DNA of 64,000 nt from Nitrospirota bacterium (GTDB taxonomy: Bacteria; UBA2233), in contig WOZJ01000071.1 in NCBI GenBank assembly GCA_011620345.1, forward strand, positions 1 through 64,000, written 5' to 3'. A program made the position numbers and the translations under genes. Each line of letters opens with the position of its first letter. Within the stretch, counting starts at the first letter, position 1. The notes beneath the pieces are model-generated. The model had not been told where the DNA came from and made no database searches. It saw nothing but the letters and a program-made list of their open reading frames with translations. Below, one piece after another: positions 10,101-20,314 of this stretch.

Positions 10101-11733
10101 CCAGCTGCCCGGCTACAAGGTGAACGAAATCATCGCAAAGGTTCGGAATACAGTTCCGGGAATTACGCTCATATCCCCCCCGCCCCACCACGACATCTAT
10201 TCGATCGAAGATTTAAAACAGCTTATCTACGACCTCCGCAATATCAACCCCAAGGCAACGATCAGCGTAAAGCTCGTCGCCGAGGCTGGCGTGGGTACGG
10301 TTGCGGCCGGGGTAGCCAAGGCCAAGGCAGATTTGATCCTCATCAGCGGGTTCGAGGGAGGGACGGGCGCTTCGCCCTGGTCTTCGATCAAACATGCAGG
10401 AATTCCCTGGGAGATCGGGCTTGCCGAGACGCACCAGGTGCTCGTGATGAACGACCTGCGCTCGCGCGTTCGGTTGCAGACAGACGGCCAGCTAAAGACG
10501 GCCAAGGATGTGGTCGTGGCCGCGTTGTTGGGTGCCGAGGAGTTCGGGTTTGCCACGCTTCCTTTGATCACGCTCGGGTGCGTGATGATGCGCAAGTGCC
10601 ACTTGGATACCTGCCCCGTTGGCGTAGCCACGCAGAACGCCAAGCTGCGCGAAAAATTCACGGGAAAACCCGAGTACGTGGTGCGCTACTTTTTGTTCCT
10701 TGCCGAGGAGGTGAGGGTGCTCATGGCCGGCCTAGGGTTTCGGACGATGGACGAGATGGTAGGGCGAACGGATGTCCTTGAACCGGACCCAAGCCTGGCC
10801 CTTCATTGGAAGGCCAGCGGGATCGATCTCATGAACATCCTCTACAGGCCAATCGTACCCAAGCGAATCTCTATCCGCAAAACCAAGGCTCAGGATACGG
10901 AGCTCGAAACCGCCCTTGATCATAAGCTCATCGCATTGGCCAGGCATTCGCTCGAGACGAAGAGCCCCGTTGTAATCGATATGCCCGTACGGAACGTCCA
11001 TAGAACGGTCGGGACGATGCTGGGCGGCGAGGTTGTCCGGCGCTTTGGGCCCGAAGGCTTGCCAGAGGACACGATTCAGGTCCGTTTTGTGGGTACAGCT
11101 GGACAGAGCTTTGGGGCCTTCCTTCCCAAGGGAATGACGCTCTTTTTGGAAGGCGATGCCAACGATTACCTAGGCAAGGGGCTTGGCGGGGGACGGATCG
11201 TGCTCTTTCCTCCGAAGCAATCGAGCCTTACGGCTGGCGAGAACATTATCGCGGGCAATGTGCTGCTGTACGGAGCGAGCGCGGGGGAGGTCTTCATTTC
11301 CGGCAAGGTCGGCGAACGGTTCGCGATCCGAAACAGCGGGGCCAGGGCCGTTGTCGAAGGGGTCGGGGATCACGCGTGTGAATACATGACAGGAGGGACT
11401 GTCGTCGTGCTCGGGGAAACCGGAAGGAACTTTGCGGCCGGGATGACAGGGGGGGTTGCCTACGTTTGGAGTCCGGCAGGCCTCGACAGGAGGCTGTTCA
11501 ACGCGACAGATGTCGACCTAGAAAGGCTTGCGGTTGCGGATTGCGAGCTGATCGAGCTGCTCGAAAGGCATCGTCTCCATACGGGAAGCCCTCGTGTGGG
11601 CTACATTCTGGATAATCTCGATCAAGAACTGCCGCGCTTCATCAAGCTCGTGCCGCGTGAGTACGCGAAGGTTCTGGAAGGCAGGAAGAGAAAGGCCGCC
11701 GACCCGGAGGCTGTTTCGCTTTTGACGAGCTAA
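7186..11733 (+). CDS. gltB: Glutamate synthase, large subunit
   Basis: N-terminal CGVGFVVNIQGKRSH with class II amidotransferase Cys, RGATGADPNTGDGAGIL, FMN/Fe-S region GCVMMRKCHLDTCPVGVATQ, C-terminal GXGXG repeats; ATG at 7186 preferred over GTG at 7174 because of the upstream GGGGTTAGGA. Confidence 0.95.
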   Translation: MTQQFGLHDAGFERASCGVGFVVNIQGKRSHAIVEDGLRVLDNLMHRGATGADPNTGDGAGILLQIPDGFFREVLDAEGIALPSSRDYAVGVVFLPTRTSSRLLIEGLIERIAEEEGLEVLGWRDVPTNNKAIGEHALDVEPVIKQVFLRRGQAIQPGMAFERKLYVVRKRLECTVREMDAGDLSRFHVPSLSSRTIVYKGLLLAPQIAEYYPDLRDGRLESALALVHQRYSTNTFPTWDLAQPFRFLAHNGEINTIRGNRNWMHARESTLKSPLFGNDIQKLLPIVTPGGSDSASFDNVLELLVMAGRPLAHAVMMMIPEAWDQDPRMDDPKRAFYEFHAPLMEPWDGPAAIAFCDGELIGATLDRNGLRPARYLVTADGRVVLASEAGVLDISPDNVTLKGRLAPGKMLLIDTSQGRIVNDEELKAEIAGKAPYKERIKKKIVDLAAIAPKGASRPEEEWDERTLISHQLVFGYTLEDEKVVMGPMARTGTEPTGSMGNDTALSILSGKPKLLFTYFKQLFAQVTNPAIDPIREEVVMSLFGYLGRAGNLLDPEARTTRVLKLKTPILAHQDFEKVRYLDSEGLAATSLPTLFDVSRGGQGLQEALEELCETAKKRIRDGYNILVLSDRGVNASLAPIPSLLATGGLHHALVRSELRTQVGIVIESAEPREVAHFALLVGSGANAVYPYLAFELVRRMAREGKLADVGLTEEHSEKNYIKALNKGLLKVYSKMGISTHASYCGAQIFEAVGISKAVIDRYFTGTPSRVEGADLDIIAKETAVRHAMAFPETKRTLANLDDGGDYAYRRSGEFHMWNPKTITKLQEAVRNEDRVAFREFLQLADFAQDIQMVTLRSVMRFKDGRTRLPLEEVEPAESIVRRFVTSAMSFGSISKEAHESLAIAMNRLGSRSNSGEGGEDPERYKISSNGENRSSAVKQVASGRFGVTPEYLVNAKELQIKIAQGAKPGEGGQLPGYKVNEIIAKVRNTVPGITLISPPPHHDIYSIEDLKQLIYDLRNINPKATISVKLVAEAGVGTVAAGVAKAKADLILISGFEGGTGASPWSSIKHAGIPWEIGLAETHQVLVMNDLRSRVRLQTDGQLKTAKDVVVAALLGAEEFGFATLPLITLGCVMMRKCHLDTCPVGVATQNAKLREKFTGKPEYVVRYFLFLAEEVRVLMAGLGFRTMDEMVGRTDVLEPDPSLALHWKASGIDLMNILYRPIVPKRISIRKTKAQDTELETALDHKLIALARHSLETKSPVVIDMPVRNVHRTVGTMLGGEVVRRFGPEGLPEDTIQVRFVGTAGQSFGAFLPKGMTLFLEGDANDYLGKGLGGGRIVLFPPKQSSLTAGENIIAGNVLLYGASAGEVFISGKVGERFAIRNSGARAVVEGVGDHACEYMTGGTVVVLGETGRNFAAGMTGGVAYVWSPAGLDRRLFNATDVDLERLAVADCELIELLERHRLHTGSPRVGYILDNLDQELPRFIKLVPREYAKVLEGRKRKAADPEAVSLLTS

Positions 11734-11752
11734 CAGGGAGTAAAAATAGTCC

Positions 11753-13198
11753 ATGGGAAAACCGACGGGTTTCTTGGAGTATCCGCGCGAAACACCCCCG
11801 AAGCGGGCCGTTCAAGAGAGGGTCCAGGATTTCGGGGAGGTTGAACTGCCCTTTGAGAGGGCGCTTATCGTTCATCAGGCGGCTCGGTGCATGGAGTGCG
11901 GTACGCCCTTTTGTCATGATTACACGGGCTGTCCGTTGGGTAACCTCATTCCAGACTGGAACGATGCGATGTACAGAGGGAGGCTTGAGGATGCCCTGGA
12001 GCTATTGCATAAAACAAACAATTTCCCGGAGTTTACGGGACGGGTGTGTCCTGCGCCGTGCGAGAGTGCCTGCGTCCTCGGGCTGATCGACGACCCCGTT
12101 GCAATTAAGGTAGTCGAGAAGGATATCATCGAGGAGGCATTCGCCAAGGGATTGGTCGAACCAGTTCCGCCAAGCCGTAGTACGGGAAATTGCATAGCCG
12201 TAGTCGGCTCTGGGCCATGCGGGCTTGCCGCCGCCCAAGAACTTCGCAGGCTGGGGCACGAGGTGACGGTATTCGAGCGCTCCGACAGGATCGGCGGGCT
12301 GCTTCGGTACGGCATTCCGGACTTTAAGCTTGACAAAGGCATTCTGGAAAGGCGCCTTCGGCTTATGCAAGAAGAAGGGGTCGACTTTCGGCCTGGTGTT
12401 CACGTAGGGGTTGACATTTCGTTCGAAAGCCTCAAGCAGGGTTTCGATTCCGTATTGCTTGCAATCGGTGCGCCAAAACCGCGAGACCTCTGCATCGAGG
12501 GAAGGGGGCTTCGGGGTGTTTGTTTTGCGATGGAATACCTTACACAGCAAAACAAGCTGCTTGCCGGGGATGCGATCCCCGAAGATGAGCGGATCGACGC
12601 CAAGGACAAGGTTGTCGCAATCATCGGGGGAGGCGATACGGGGGCGGACTGTCTAGGTACGGCGATTCGTCAGGGCGCAAGGCATATCTATCAGCTTGAA
12701 ATCCTGCCGGAACCCCCAACAAAGCGTGCCCCTTTTACGCCGTGGCCCCACTGGCCTTACATGCTAAGGAAATCAGACGCCCACGAAGAGGGCGGCGAGC
12801 GGCTTTGGAACGTCCAAACAAAGAGGCTAGAGGGCAAGGATGGCCGTGTTCAAAGGCTTCATGCCTCCAGAGTCGAGTGGCTTCAGATCGCGGGCGCCAG
12901 ACCCCTTATGCGTGAAATCTCGGGGGGGGATTTTCACCTTGAAGTCGACCTTGTGATTCTCGCCATGGGGTTTTTGGGGCCGGACGACACGATTCCGGAG
13001 CAGGCTAAGCTCCTTAAAACGCCCAAAAACGCCATCGAGGCCGACGGCAACGGCATGACCTCTCAAGACGGGGTCTTCGTCGCTGGCGATGCTCATCGGG
13101 GGGCTTCGCTTGTGGTGTGGGCCATCTGGGAAGGGAGGCAGGCAGCCAAGGGTTTGAACCGCTACTTGAGGAGACAGGCAAAGGGGCTCAAGGTCTAA
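11753..13198 (+). CDS. gltD: Glutamate synthase, small subunit
   Basis: ARCMECGTPFCHDYTGCPLGNLIPDWND, GRVCPAPCESACVLG, VVGSGPCGLAAAQEL; directly downstream of gltB. Confidence 0.95.
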   Translation: MGKPTGFLEYPRETPPKRAVQERVQDFGEVELPFERALIVHQAARCMECGTPFCHDYTGCPLGNLIPDWNDAMYRGRLEDALELLHKTNNFPEFTGRVCPAPCESACVLGLIDDPVAIKVVEKDIIEEAFAKGLVEPVPPSRSTGNCIAVVGSGPCGLAAAQELRRLGHEVTVFERSDRIGGLLRYGIPDFKLDKGILERRLRLMQEEGVDFRPGVHVGVDISFESLKQGFDSVLLAIGAPKPRDLCIEGRGLRGVCFAMEYLTQQNKLLAGDAIPEDERIDAKDKVVAIIGGGDTGADCLGTAIRQGARHIYQLEILPEPPTKRAPFTPWPHWPYMLRKSDAHEEGGERLWNVQTKRLEGKDGRVQRLHASRVEWLQIAGARPLMREISGGDFHLEVDLVILAMGFLGPDDTIPEQAKLLKTPKNAIEADGNGMTSQDGVFVAGDAHRGASLVVWAIWEGRQAAKGLNRYLRRQAKGLKV

Positions 13199-13272
13199 AT
13201 ATTCAGACGATCCTTCCGGGGTTGCCATGATGTCCAGAGTATGGCCTCTCAGGTAGAACACAGGGTGGACGC

Positions 13273-15144
13273 GTGGGAGGAAGGGGGTTTTTTGCATTAT
13301 TTGTAATAACGGCACTCATTGTCCTTTTGGAAGGGTTTTTTTTGGGGGTGAACGCGGTTGAGGTGGCCGGGTTAGACCTTACAAGGCCATGGAATGTCGG
13401 GGCGATCGAGATCGAGGGGAACATTGCCTTTTCGGGAAAGACGCTCAAGAAGGTATTCCAGACAAAGTCAAAGAACAAATACCTGCCGTTCAAACATCCT
13501 CCAGCATTCGACCCGGTAGTGTTTCTTGCCGACCTCGAACAGCTAAAGCTTTTCTACGAGACCCACGGTTACTATGACGTCCATATCCGCTACGACTTGG
13601 CGCCGGAACCGGAAAAAAGACGGGTCAATCCTCTTATTGTGCTGGAGGAAGGCTTGCCTGTACGCATCTCCAGGATCTCAATCGACATTGCCGGCCAAAA
13701 GCGGCAGGTGTCCCCCGGGCAAGCCAGGGTCCAGGCGGAAGAACTACGTCCCTTGCTCCAAATCCGCGAAGGGGAACCGTTTGACCAGCAAAAATACAGG
13801 GAGACAGAGGCTTCCCTTAGGCGATGGTTCCTAGAGAAGGGTCATGCCAGAGTTCGTATCGAGCGTAGGGCCGATGTCTATCTTCGTGACAAGTGCGCGA
13901 TCGTTCAGTACTCGATAGTTCCAGGCCCCGTATGCTTCTTTGGGCATACGCGTATCCAAGGGCTTAAACGGGTCGAGGAGGAGGTCGTAAGAAAAGAGAT
14001 AGTATACCACGAAGGAGAAAGGTTCGCCCTTTCGAAGCTTAGGCGTACCAGGCAAAGGCTCCTCGATCTTCGGTTGTTCCAGATGGTTCGGCTCGAGCCG
14101 GATTCAAAGCAAGCAATACCCGAAGAAGCGGTGGACCTAGGGCTCAAGGTGATTGAGAGGCCGCCAAGGGATTTACGCTTAAGCCTTGGCTACTCGACGG
14201 AAGAAGGGATCAAGACACAGGTCGGTTGGGAGCATGTGAACTTTTTTGGCGGCGCCAGAAATGCTTCGCTTACCGCCGAATACTCCTCGCTTGTCAGAAA
14301 ATTTAGTGGGAGGCTTCTTAACCCGCACTTCCCGTTCTTTCGTTCAAGGGCCATCCTAGAATTCAGCCAGTATGACGACGACGAAGATACGTACATGCTT
14401 TATGCAACCCGGATAGCCCCGAGGATTGAACACGATTTTCCCTACCACCTTACTGGGGTCCTAGGCTACCGGGCGGAGTACGCAAGGCATACCGATGTCA
14501 ACCCGCTTACGGAGGCGGCAATCGGCGGGCTAGATAGGAAAGGGATAATTTCCGGGCCATCCATAGGCATTCGCTTCGATACGACCGACGACCCGCTCGA
14601 CCCGAAAAAGGGAGGCGTGATTGGGTTGTATCTCGACTCTTCTCTTGGTCCGCTGGGAGGAGAGTATACCTACTACCGTATGCTCCTCGAAGGAAGGCAC
14701 TACCAAGGTATCGGGTTCCGCACGACGCTCGCCACCAGGCTCAAGGTCGGGCTTGCAGACCCAATCGGCTCGATCGAGCACTACCCTTTGTTCGAGCGCT
14801 TCTACGCCGGAGGCCAGTCCAGCGTGCGCGGTTTTGAGCGCAGAAGACTCGGGCCAATCGGACAGGCCAACGACCCTCTAGGGGGGTTGAGCCTCGTGGA
14901 GGGGTCGGTGGAGCTAAGAAGGCCGATTTTCGACGGCATCTCGGGAGCCACATTCCTCGATTTTGGACAAATTTCGATGAAACGTTTTGACCCTCCGTTT
15001 AACGGGCTGAAGCTTGCTGCCGGTATCGGAATGAGCTACAAATCGCCCATCGGGCCTGTCAGGCTCGACCTTGGCATCCCGTTCGATGCCCCTGATGGCG
15101 ACCGGGGCTGGCAGGTGTACTTCGGTATTGGCCACATGTTTTAG
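13273..15144 (+). CDS. Omp85-family outer membrane assembly protein (TamA/BamA-like)
   Basis: POTRA-like repeats after an N-terminal hydrophobic segment, beta-barrel end with FYAGGQSSVRGFERRRLGP and a terminal ...VYFGIGHMF aromatic residue; adjacent to a tamB-like gene. Confidence 0.85.
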   Translation: MGGRGFFALFVITALIVLLEGFFLGVNAVEVAGLDLTRPWNVGAIEIEGNIAFSGKTLKKVFQTKSKNKYLPFKHPPAFDPVVFLADLEQLKLFYETHGYYDVHIRYDLAPEPEKRRVNPLIVLEEGLPVRISRISIDIAGQKRQVSPGQARVQAEELRPLLQIREGEPFDQQKYRETEASLRRWFLEKGHARVRIERRADVYLRDKCAIVQYSIVPGPVCFFGHTRIQGLKRVEEEVVRKEIVYHEGERFALSKLRRTRQRLLDLRLFQMVRLEPDSKQAIPEEAVDLGLKVIERPPRDLRLSLGYSTEEGIKTQVGWEHVNFFGGARNASLTAEYSSLVRKFSGRLLNPHFPFFRSRAILEFSQYDDDEDTYMLYATRIAPRIEHDFPYHLTGVLGYRAEYARHTDVNPLTEAAIGGLDRKGIISGPSIGIRFDTTDDPLDPKKGGVIGLYLDSSLGPLGGEYTYYRMLLEGRHYQGIGFRTTLATRLKVGLADPIGSIEHYPLFERFYAGGQSSVRGFERRRLGPIGQANDPLGGLSLVEGSVELRRPIFDGISGATFLDFGQISMKRFDPPFNGLKLAAGIGMSYKSPIGPVRLDLGIPFDAPDGDRGWQVYFGIGHMF

Positions 15145-15146
15145 AT

Positions 15147-18100
15147 ATGATGCGGAAAACCTTTCTTATGCTTCGTTGGGTCGCCTTAGGCGCCTTCGCT
15201 CTTTGTCTCCTGGTTGCAGGGGCTGTCGCTTTCTTGCTGAAAACCGGCTATGGCAATGGGTTAGTTCTGCGGCTTGCCGAGGATGCGTTTAACCGGTCCT
15301 TCGAGGGCACGTTGCAAGTCGGAGGAATTGATGTGGTCGGTCTATCAAAACTCAAGGCCAGCAATGTCGTTCTCTCGCTTCAAGGCCGCAAAATTCTTTC
15401 CGTAAGGCGGCTTCAGGTTGACATCTCCCCTATGGCGTTGGCCGCCAAAAGAGTATGGATTCCCAAGCTCTCCCTTGAAGGGGTCCTGTTTGACCTTGCA
15501 AGAAATGAAAAGGGCCAGCCTGCGGTTGCAAGGGCGTTTCGTTCGCGCAACCCCAAGCCGAAAGGTCCACCGTCGGCATGGAAAGTGCGCATTGCAAGGT
15601 TTGAGGTGAGCGATGGGCGTTTTATAGACTCCGCGCTTTTCATGGACCAAGCCCGCATTATCGGGCATTTTGCGCTTTTCAGGGATACTGTACGCGTGGA
15701 CGTGTCCGATCTTTCCTCCCGGCTCTTTTTTCAAAAGAAAGAGCACGCGATTCAAGCCGAGTTGGCCTATTCCTATAAAGAGCGCATCCACACGCTGGCC
15801 ATACTTCCGTCCAGCGTTGGCTTCGGGCGCTCTTTTTTGCGTCTTCATGGAAACATCCGGCTGGCTCCAGCGTTCCATATGGAGCTTGGACTGGCCTTCG
15901 AGCCCGCGTTTCTTTCCGATTTTAGGCATCTTTTTGTCTTGCCAGGGGTTTCCCTAGCGCACCCAATCGAAGGAGGGCTTGGCTTTTTTGGCGACCTGCA
16001 AACATTTCAGGTGGCCTACGGGCTTGTTTCTAAGACAAGCAGGGTCTTTGGCACGCTTAGGGGCGATCTCAAGGAGAAAGAGCCAGAGCTCCTGGCCGAT
16101 ATTAGAGAACTTTCCCTTAGCTCGGAAGAGGTTCGCCTCCCTAAGGACATTGCCTTTGCCCTGGCTGGCTCAGGATGGCTTAAAGTGCGGGGGCTCTCTG
16201 GCCTCCCTAAGGAAGGCCAGGCGGATGTTCATCTGACGCGGGCCAGCATTCGAGGGGTCGAGGTTCAAGACATGCACGTTAGGCTGAATCATTCGGACGA
16301 TACGCTCCGAATCGCTGCTTTGACAAAAGACTCGCGAGGAAAGGCCAGCCTGGAAGGAAATGTCAACCTTGCGGCTGAAAAGCCATTTTCTGCAAGCTTT
16401 TCATTCGACCAAATCAACCCGAGCGCTTGGAAGGCGGGTCTTCCATCCGGCCGGTTGTTCGGGAAGGGAAACCTAAAAGGCGAGCTTGCCAAGGCCCATG
16501 GCCCACGGCTTACCTTTGATTTCGACATCCTTCCACAATCTCACATTGAGAGCATGGCGGGAGTCAAGGCGCGTGCCAAGGGCTCATGGGTACCGGACAG
16601 GTTACGGTTGGAGTTTGCGAGCGTAATGATCGGCCCAAACGTGTTCTCGCTCAAAGGAGCCTTAGAGCCGAAAAGCTTGAGCTATGCAGACCTTGCTTTT
16701 GAGCTTGACGCCAAGGACTTGAGCGCGCTTTCTAGCCCTCTTGGCATGTCTATTCAAGGTGCCATGTACTCCAAGGGGACGTTGAAAAAGGAAAAAAAGC
16801 GATGGCTCTCGAAAGGGAAGCTTTCTGGCGAAGCCCTGAGAGTTCGTACCTACGAGATCGGAAGGCTGGATGGGTCATGGGATGGGTTGTTTCAGGAAGG
16901 CCAGCCAAAGGGCCGGTTTAGCGCGAGCATCGAAGAGATGCGGGCAGGAATAGGGTTTCGTACCGTGCGAGTTCTAGTTACGGGCGCGCATACGCTGAAT
17001 GTATCGTTGGACGCCACGGATACGCGCTTTGGGGGAACGTACGGCCTAAAGACAAGGATCACACCCGGGAAGGAGGCCTGGCGTGTAATGCTCGATTCTT
17101 TCCAGATCAAGACCCCCAAGGCAAACTGGAGGCTCGCAAGGCCGACCGAACTGACGGTCTTCTCCGTTGGGGGCTTTTCGGTAGGAAGGCTCGAGCTGAC
17201 CGACGGAGGGCAGGCTCTATTTCTTGAAGGGGCCGCTGGTAAGGAAAAGATCAATTTGCGCCTCATGCTGTCCGGTGTCCAACTGGACCCGCTATTTAGC
17301 CTCTTGAACCCATCTTTTCAAGGCTTGGCGGCCGAGGTGAACGGAGGGGTCGAACTCTTGGGCAGCCGGCATGCGCCCGTTATTAGGGCAAAGGCGGCGT
17401 TTAAGGACGTTCGGTTGGGTAAGCGGACCTACGGAACGCTCAACGTTGGTATGGCTTACGAGAACAACCTTGCAACCCTTAATGCCTCTTGGCCGTCCCA
17501 GAAAACGCGCGTGATGGTCTGGCAGCCCGTGGGAGTCTCGCTCGCCCAAGGGGTTCAGGTACGCCTCCAAAAGGGCCGGCGTTTGGAGGCTCGCTCGGAC
17601 GGACTCGCGCTTGGTCTTCTCGAACCCTTTGTCGGGAGTATGCTAAGCTCCATCGCGGGGGTTGCCCAATTTCAGGTGGTTGTCGTTGGGGGAGGTACGG
17701 ACGAGAAGTCTATAAACGGGTCGTTTGCTGTCCAGGATGGTTATGTTCGGATGGAAAAGCTTGGGACCGAGGCTATTTTTGAGGCATTTCAAGTCCATTT
17801 TTTGGGAACGCGCGCGCGCGTATCCATCAAGGCCCACGATGCCGACGGCGGGCGGATCGCTATAAGCGGCACATTCGGCCTTCAAGGGTTGCAGGCGGAA
17901 GGCCTGGATCTGCGTCTATCGGCCAGAACGTTTTCTCTTGCCAGGGTGCCAAACTACCAGATTAAAGCGGATGCAAGCCTTGCGCTTCAAGGAGCCTTGC
18001 GGTCTCCATCGCTTTCCGGTGAGGTTGTCTTTCGAAAGAGCCTGCTCAACCCGAATCTTGGCCTCCTCTCAAAAAAGGGTATCGCAAAGGACACGACGGT

Positions 18101-18911
18101 CTATGTCCACGGAAAGGAAGAAAACACCGCGCAAAAGACAAAGCGTAGCCGTACAAATTGGTCCAACCCTCTTCGTTCCCTACGTATGGACGTGCGCCTT
18201 CGAATTACCGAAGATGTCTTGGTTCGGAGGACGGACGTAACGGCCAATCTTAGAGGAAACGTCCAAGTGCGCAAAGAACCAGAAGGCCCCGTAACGCTCG
18301 AAGGCAGTATCGAGGTTGCGAGGGGCTGGCTGAACGTCTACTCAAAGAGGTTTACCATCGAACGCGCCAAGGCTACCTTTACGGAGGCTACGGGCCTGAA
18401 CCCTCTTTTGGACATAATCAGCGTGTACACGACGAGCGAGTACACGGTTTACGTCGTTGTTCGAGGTGAGGCCAAAATGCCTCAGGTCGAATTCAAAAGC
18501 GTGCCTGAGCTTGACAAAGCAGACATCCTTTCTGTCCTGCTGTTCGGCAAGCCTCAAAGTGGCCTCGGGTCTACTGAGCAGGCTTCTTTTCAGTCTCAAG
18601 CGGCCTCGGCCTCGGGCGGAATGATTGCCAGCACGTTGCTCTCGGAGCTTCGTGAGGAGCTCGGAGTGAGCGGTTTGGGGTTTCAAATAGAAGAGTTCAG
18701 CGTGACGGACAATAACAGAGATAGCGGCAGGATAGGGCTTGGCCGCTACATCGGACCGAAAACCTACGTCCGATTCTATCATAGCCTGAACCCTCAAGAG
18801 GGTGAGGAGGTGGCTGTAGATTATCACCTGACGCCAAAATTGGGCATAAGCGCCCACACGACCTCTCAAGGGACGAACGGCGTAGATGTCTTTTTGCATA
18901 CCCAGTATTGA
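15147..18911 (+). CDS. tamB: TamB/DUF490 translocation and assembly module protein
   Basis: 1254 aa, single N-terminal TM, repetitive beta-strand content, C-terminal DUF490-like region (LNVYSKRFTIERAKATFTEATGLNPLLDIISVYTTSEYTVYVVVRGEAKMPQVEFKSVPELDKADILSVLLFGKP). Confidence 0.85.
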   Translation: MMRKTFLMLRWVALGAFALCLLVAGAVAFLLKTGYGNGLVLRLAEDAFNRSFEGTLQVGGIDVVGLSKLKASNVVLSLQGRKILSVRRLQVDISPMALAAKRVWIPKLSLEGVLFDLARNEKGQPAVARAFRSRNPKPKGPPSAWKVRIARFEVSDGRFIDSALFMDQARIIGHFALFRDTVRVDVSDLSSRLFFQKKEHAIQAELAYSYKERIHTLAILPSSVGFGRSFLRLHGNIRLAPAFHMELGLAFEPAFLSDFRHLFVLPGVSLAHPIEGGLGFFGDLQTFQVAYGLVSKTSRVFGTLRGDLKEKEPELLADIRELSLSSEEVRLPKDIAFALAGSGWLKVRGLSGLPKEGQADVHLTRASIRGVEVQDMHVRLNHSDDTLRIAALTKDSRGKASLEGNVNLAAEKPFSASFSFDQINPSAWKAGLPSGRLFGKGNLKGELAKAHGPRLTFDFDILPQSHIESMAGVKARAKGSWVPDRLRLEFASVMIGPNVFSLKGALEPKSLSYADLAFELDAKDLSALSSPLGMSIQGAMYSKGTLKKEKKRWLSKGKLSGEALRVRTYEIGRLDGSWDGLFQEGQPKGRFSASIEEMRAGIGFRTVRVLVTGAHTLNVSLDATDTRFGGTYGLKTRITPGKEAWRVMLDSFQIKTPKANWRLARPTELTVFSVGGFSVGRLELTDGGQALFLEGAAGKEKINLRLMLSGVQLDPLFSLLNPSFQGLAAEVNGGVELLGSRHAPVIRAKAAFKDVRLGKRTYGTLNVGMAYENNLATLNASWPSQKTRVMVWQPVGVSLAQGVQVRLQKGRRLEARSDGLALGLLEPFVGSMLSSIAGVAQFQVVVVGGGTDEKSINGSFAVQDGYVRMEKLGTEAIFEAFQVHFLGTRARVSIKAHDADGGRIAISGTFGLQGLQAEGLDLRLSARTFSLARVPNYQIKADASLALQGALRSPSLSGEVVFRKSLLNPNLGLLSKKGIAKDTTVYVHGKEENTAQKTKRSRTNWSNPLRSLRMDVRLRITEDVLVRRTDVTANLRGNVQVRKEPEGPVTLEGSIEVARGWLNVYSKRFTIERAKATFTEATGLNPLLDIISVYTTSEYTVYVVVRGEAKMPQVEFKSVPELDKADILSVLLFGKPQSGLGSTEQASFQSQAASASGGMIASTLLSELREELGVSGLGFQIEEFSVTDNNRDSGRIGLGRYIGPKTYVRFYHSLNPQEGEEVAVDYHLTPKLGISAHTTSQGTNGVDVFLHTQY

Positions 18912-18928
18912 ATTCAGGGGGACATACC

Positions 18929-20314
18929 GTGCCACATTGGCTACGTTTTTCATCCTACGATAAAACGCTCATCCAAATTGCCCTCGGTGCGCTCGGCCTT
19001 TTCTTGGTCGCGAGTATCGCCTACTTTTTCATCCGACTTGTGCTCAAAAGGCTCGTCAAAAAAATACCCGGCTTGGTGGATGACCGTATTTTGGCCCTTT
19101 CGGACCGCTTTCTATTGCCATTGGTCGTGCTTTTGCTGACCTACGGGTCTTTTGTGTTGCTTCCCTTTACAAATGCATACTATAAAATAGCCTCTCAAGC
19201 GCTCTTTGTCGTTATTGTCTTTTTTGGTGCATGGTTTCTTTTCCAGGTCTACGGGTTTCTTCTTGGACGTGTCGTACAAAAAAGAGCCTGGCTTGAGCCT
19301 GTGTGGGGAAGCCTTCAGTTTTTTGGGGACGTCATGATCGGCATATCCGCTGCCTGGCTCATTATCACCAAAACCGTTCCTGAACGGGGGAGGTTTGGAA
19401 GGGCGCTTCATCATTTGATCGAACTGCTTTTAATGAGAGGGGGCCGCGTTCTCCTCGTCCTGGCGCTTCTGTTTGTCGCCGTACAGTTTCTTAGGATGGC
19501 GTGCAATCGGATGCACGTCCTCTTGGAAGGGTTCGCCCCTACGATCGAGCGTCAGAAGCGTGCCCAAACGCTAAGTAACATAGTTTATGCCGTCGGGTTC
19601 GCGCTGGTGTTGGTCATCGGCATTCTTCTGGTTTTGCGCGAGCTGGGGCTCGACATAGCCCCATTCCTGGCTACTGCGGGGATCGGCGGCCTGGCCGTTG
19701 GCTTTGGCGCGCAAAGCCTCGTAAAAGACGTCATCAGCGGGTTCTTTTTTTTGCTTGAGGACCAAGTTCGCGTGGGTGACGTCGTGAATATCGCGGGTAA
19801 GGGCGGCTACGTGGAGTCCGTGGGCCTTAGGATCATAAAGTTACGCGATTTCGACGGGAGCCTCCATATTGTTCCGAACGGCTCTATTTCTACCGTAACG
19901 AACATGACGAAAGACTTTTCCTACTATCTGATGGCTGTACCCGTTGCCTACAAGGAAGACGTGGATGAAGTGATGGAAGTCTTAAGGGCGGTGGGTAAAG
20001 AGCTTCGGCAAGATTCGGCCTTTGCAATGGACATTCTAGACGACCTGGAGGTTGTCGGTGTGGACAAATTCGGGGATTCCGCCGTGGAAATCCTTGTTCG
20101 CATCAAAACAATCCCTATCCGTCAGTGGGTCGTTGGAAGGGAGCTTAGGAGGCGCATCAAGAAAGCCTTCGACGCGCGCAATATCGAAATACCCTTCCCC
20201 CATATGACGCTCTATATCGGCGAGCCCAAGGATAGATCTCCGCAGCCTTTGTATGTTCATTGCGTCAACGAAAGGAATGGGGGGAGCGCTTCCGAAAAAG
20301 AGGCTTCAGACTAA
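18929..20314 (+). CDS. MscS-family mechanosensitive ion channel
   Basis: LATAGIGGLAVGFGAQSLVKDVISGFFFLLEDQVRVGDVV and LRDFDGSLHIVPNGSISTVTN; GTG at 18929 preceded by CAGGGGGA. Confidence 0.9.
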   Translation: MPHWLRFSSYDKTLIQIALGALGLFLVASIAYFFIRLVLKRLVKKIPGLVDDRILALSDRFLLPLVVLLLTYGSFVLLPFTNAYYKIASQALFVVIVFFGAWFLFQVYGFLLGRVVQKRAWLEPVWGSLQFFGDVMIGISAAWLIITKTVPERGRFGRALHHLIELLLMRGGRVLLVLALLFVAVQFLRMACNRMHVLLEGFAPTIERQKRAQTLSNIVYAVGFALVLVIGILLVLRELGLDIAPFLATAGIGGLAVGFGAQSLVKDVISGFFFLLEDQVRVGDVVNIAGKGGYVESVGLRIIKLRDFDGSLHIVPNGSISTVTNMTKDFSYYLMAVPVAYKEDVDEVMEVLRAVGKELRQDSAFAMDILDDLEVVGVDKFGDSAVEILVRIKTIPIRQWVVGRELRRRIKKAFDARNIEIPFPHMTLYIGEPKDRSPQPLYVHCVNERNGGSASEKEASD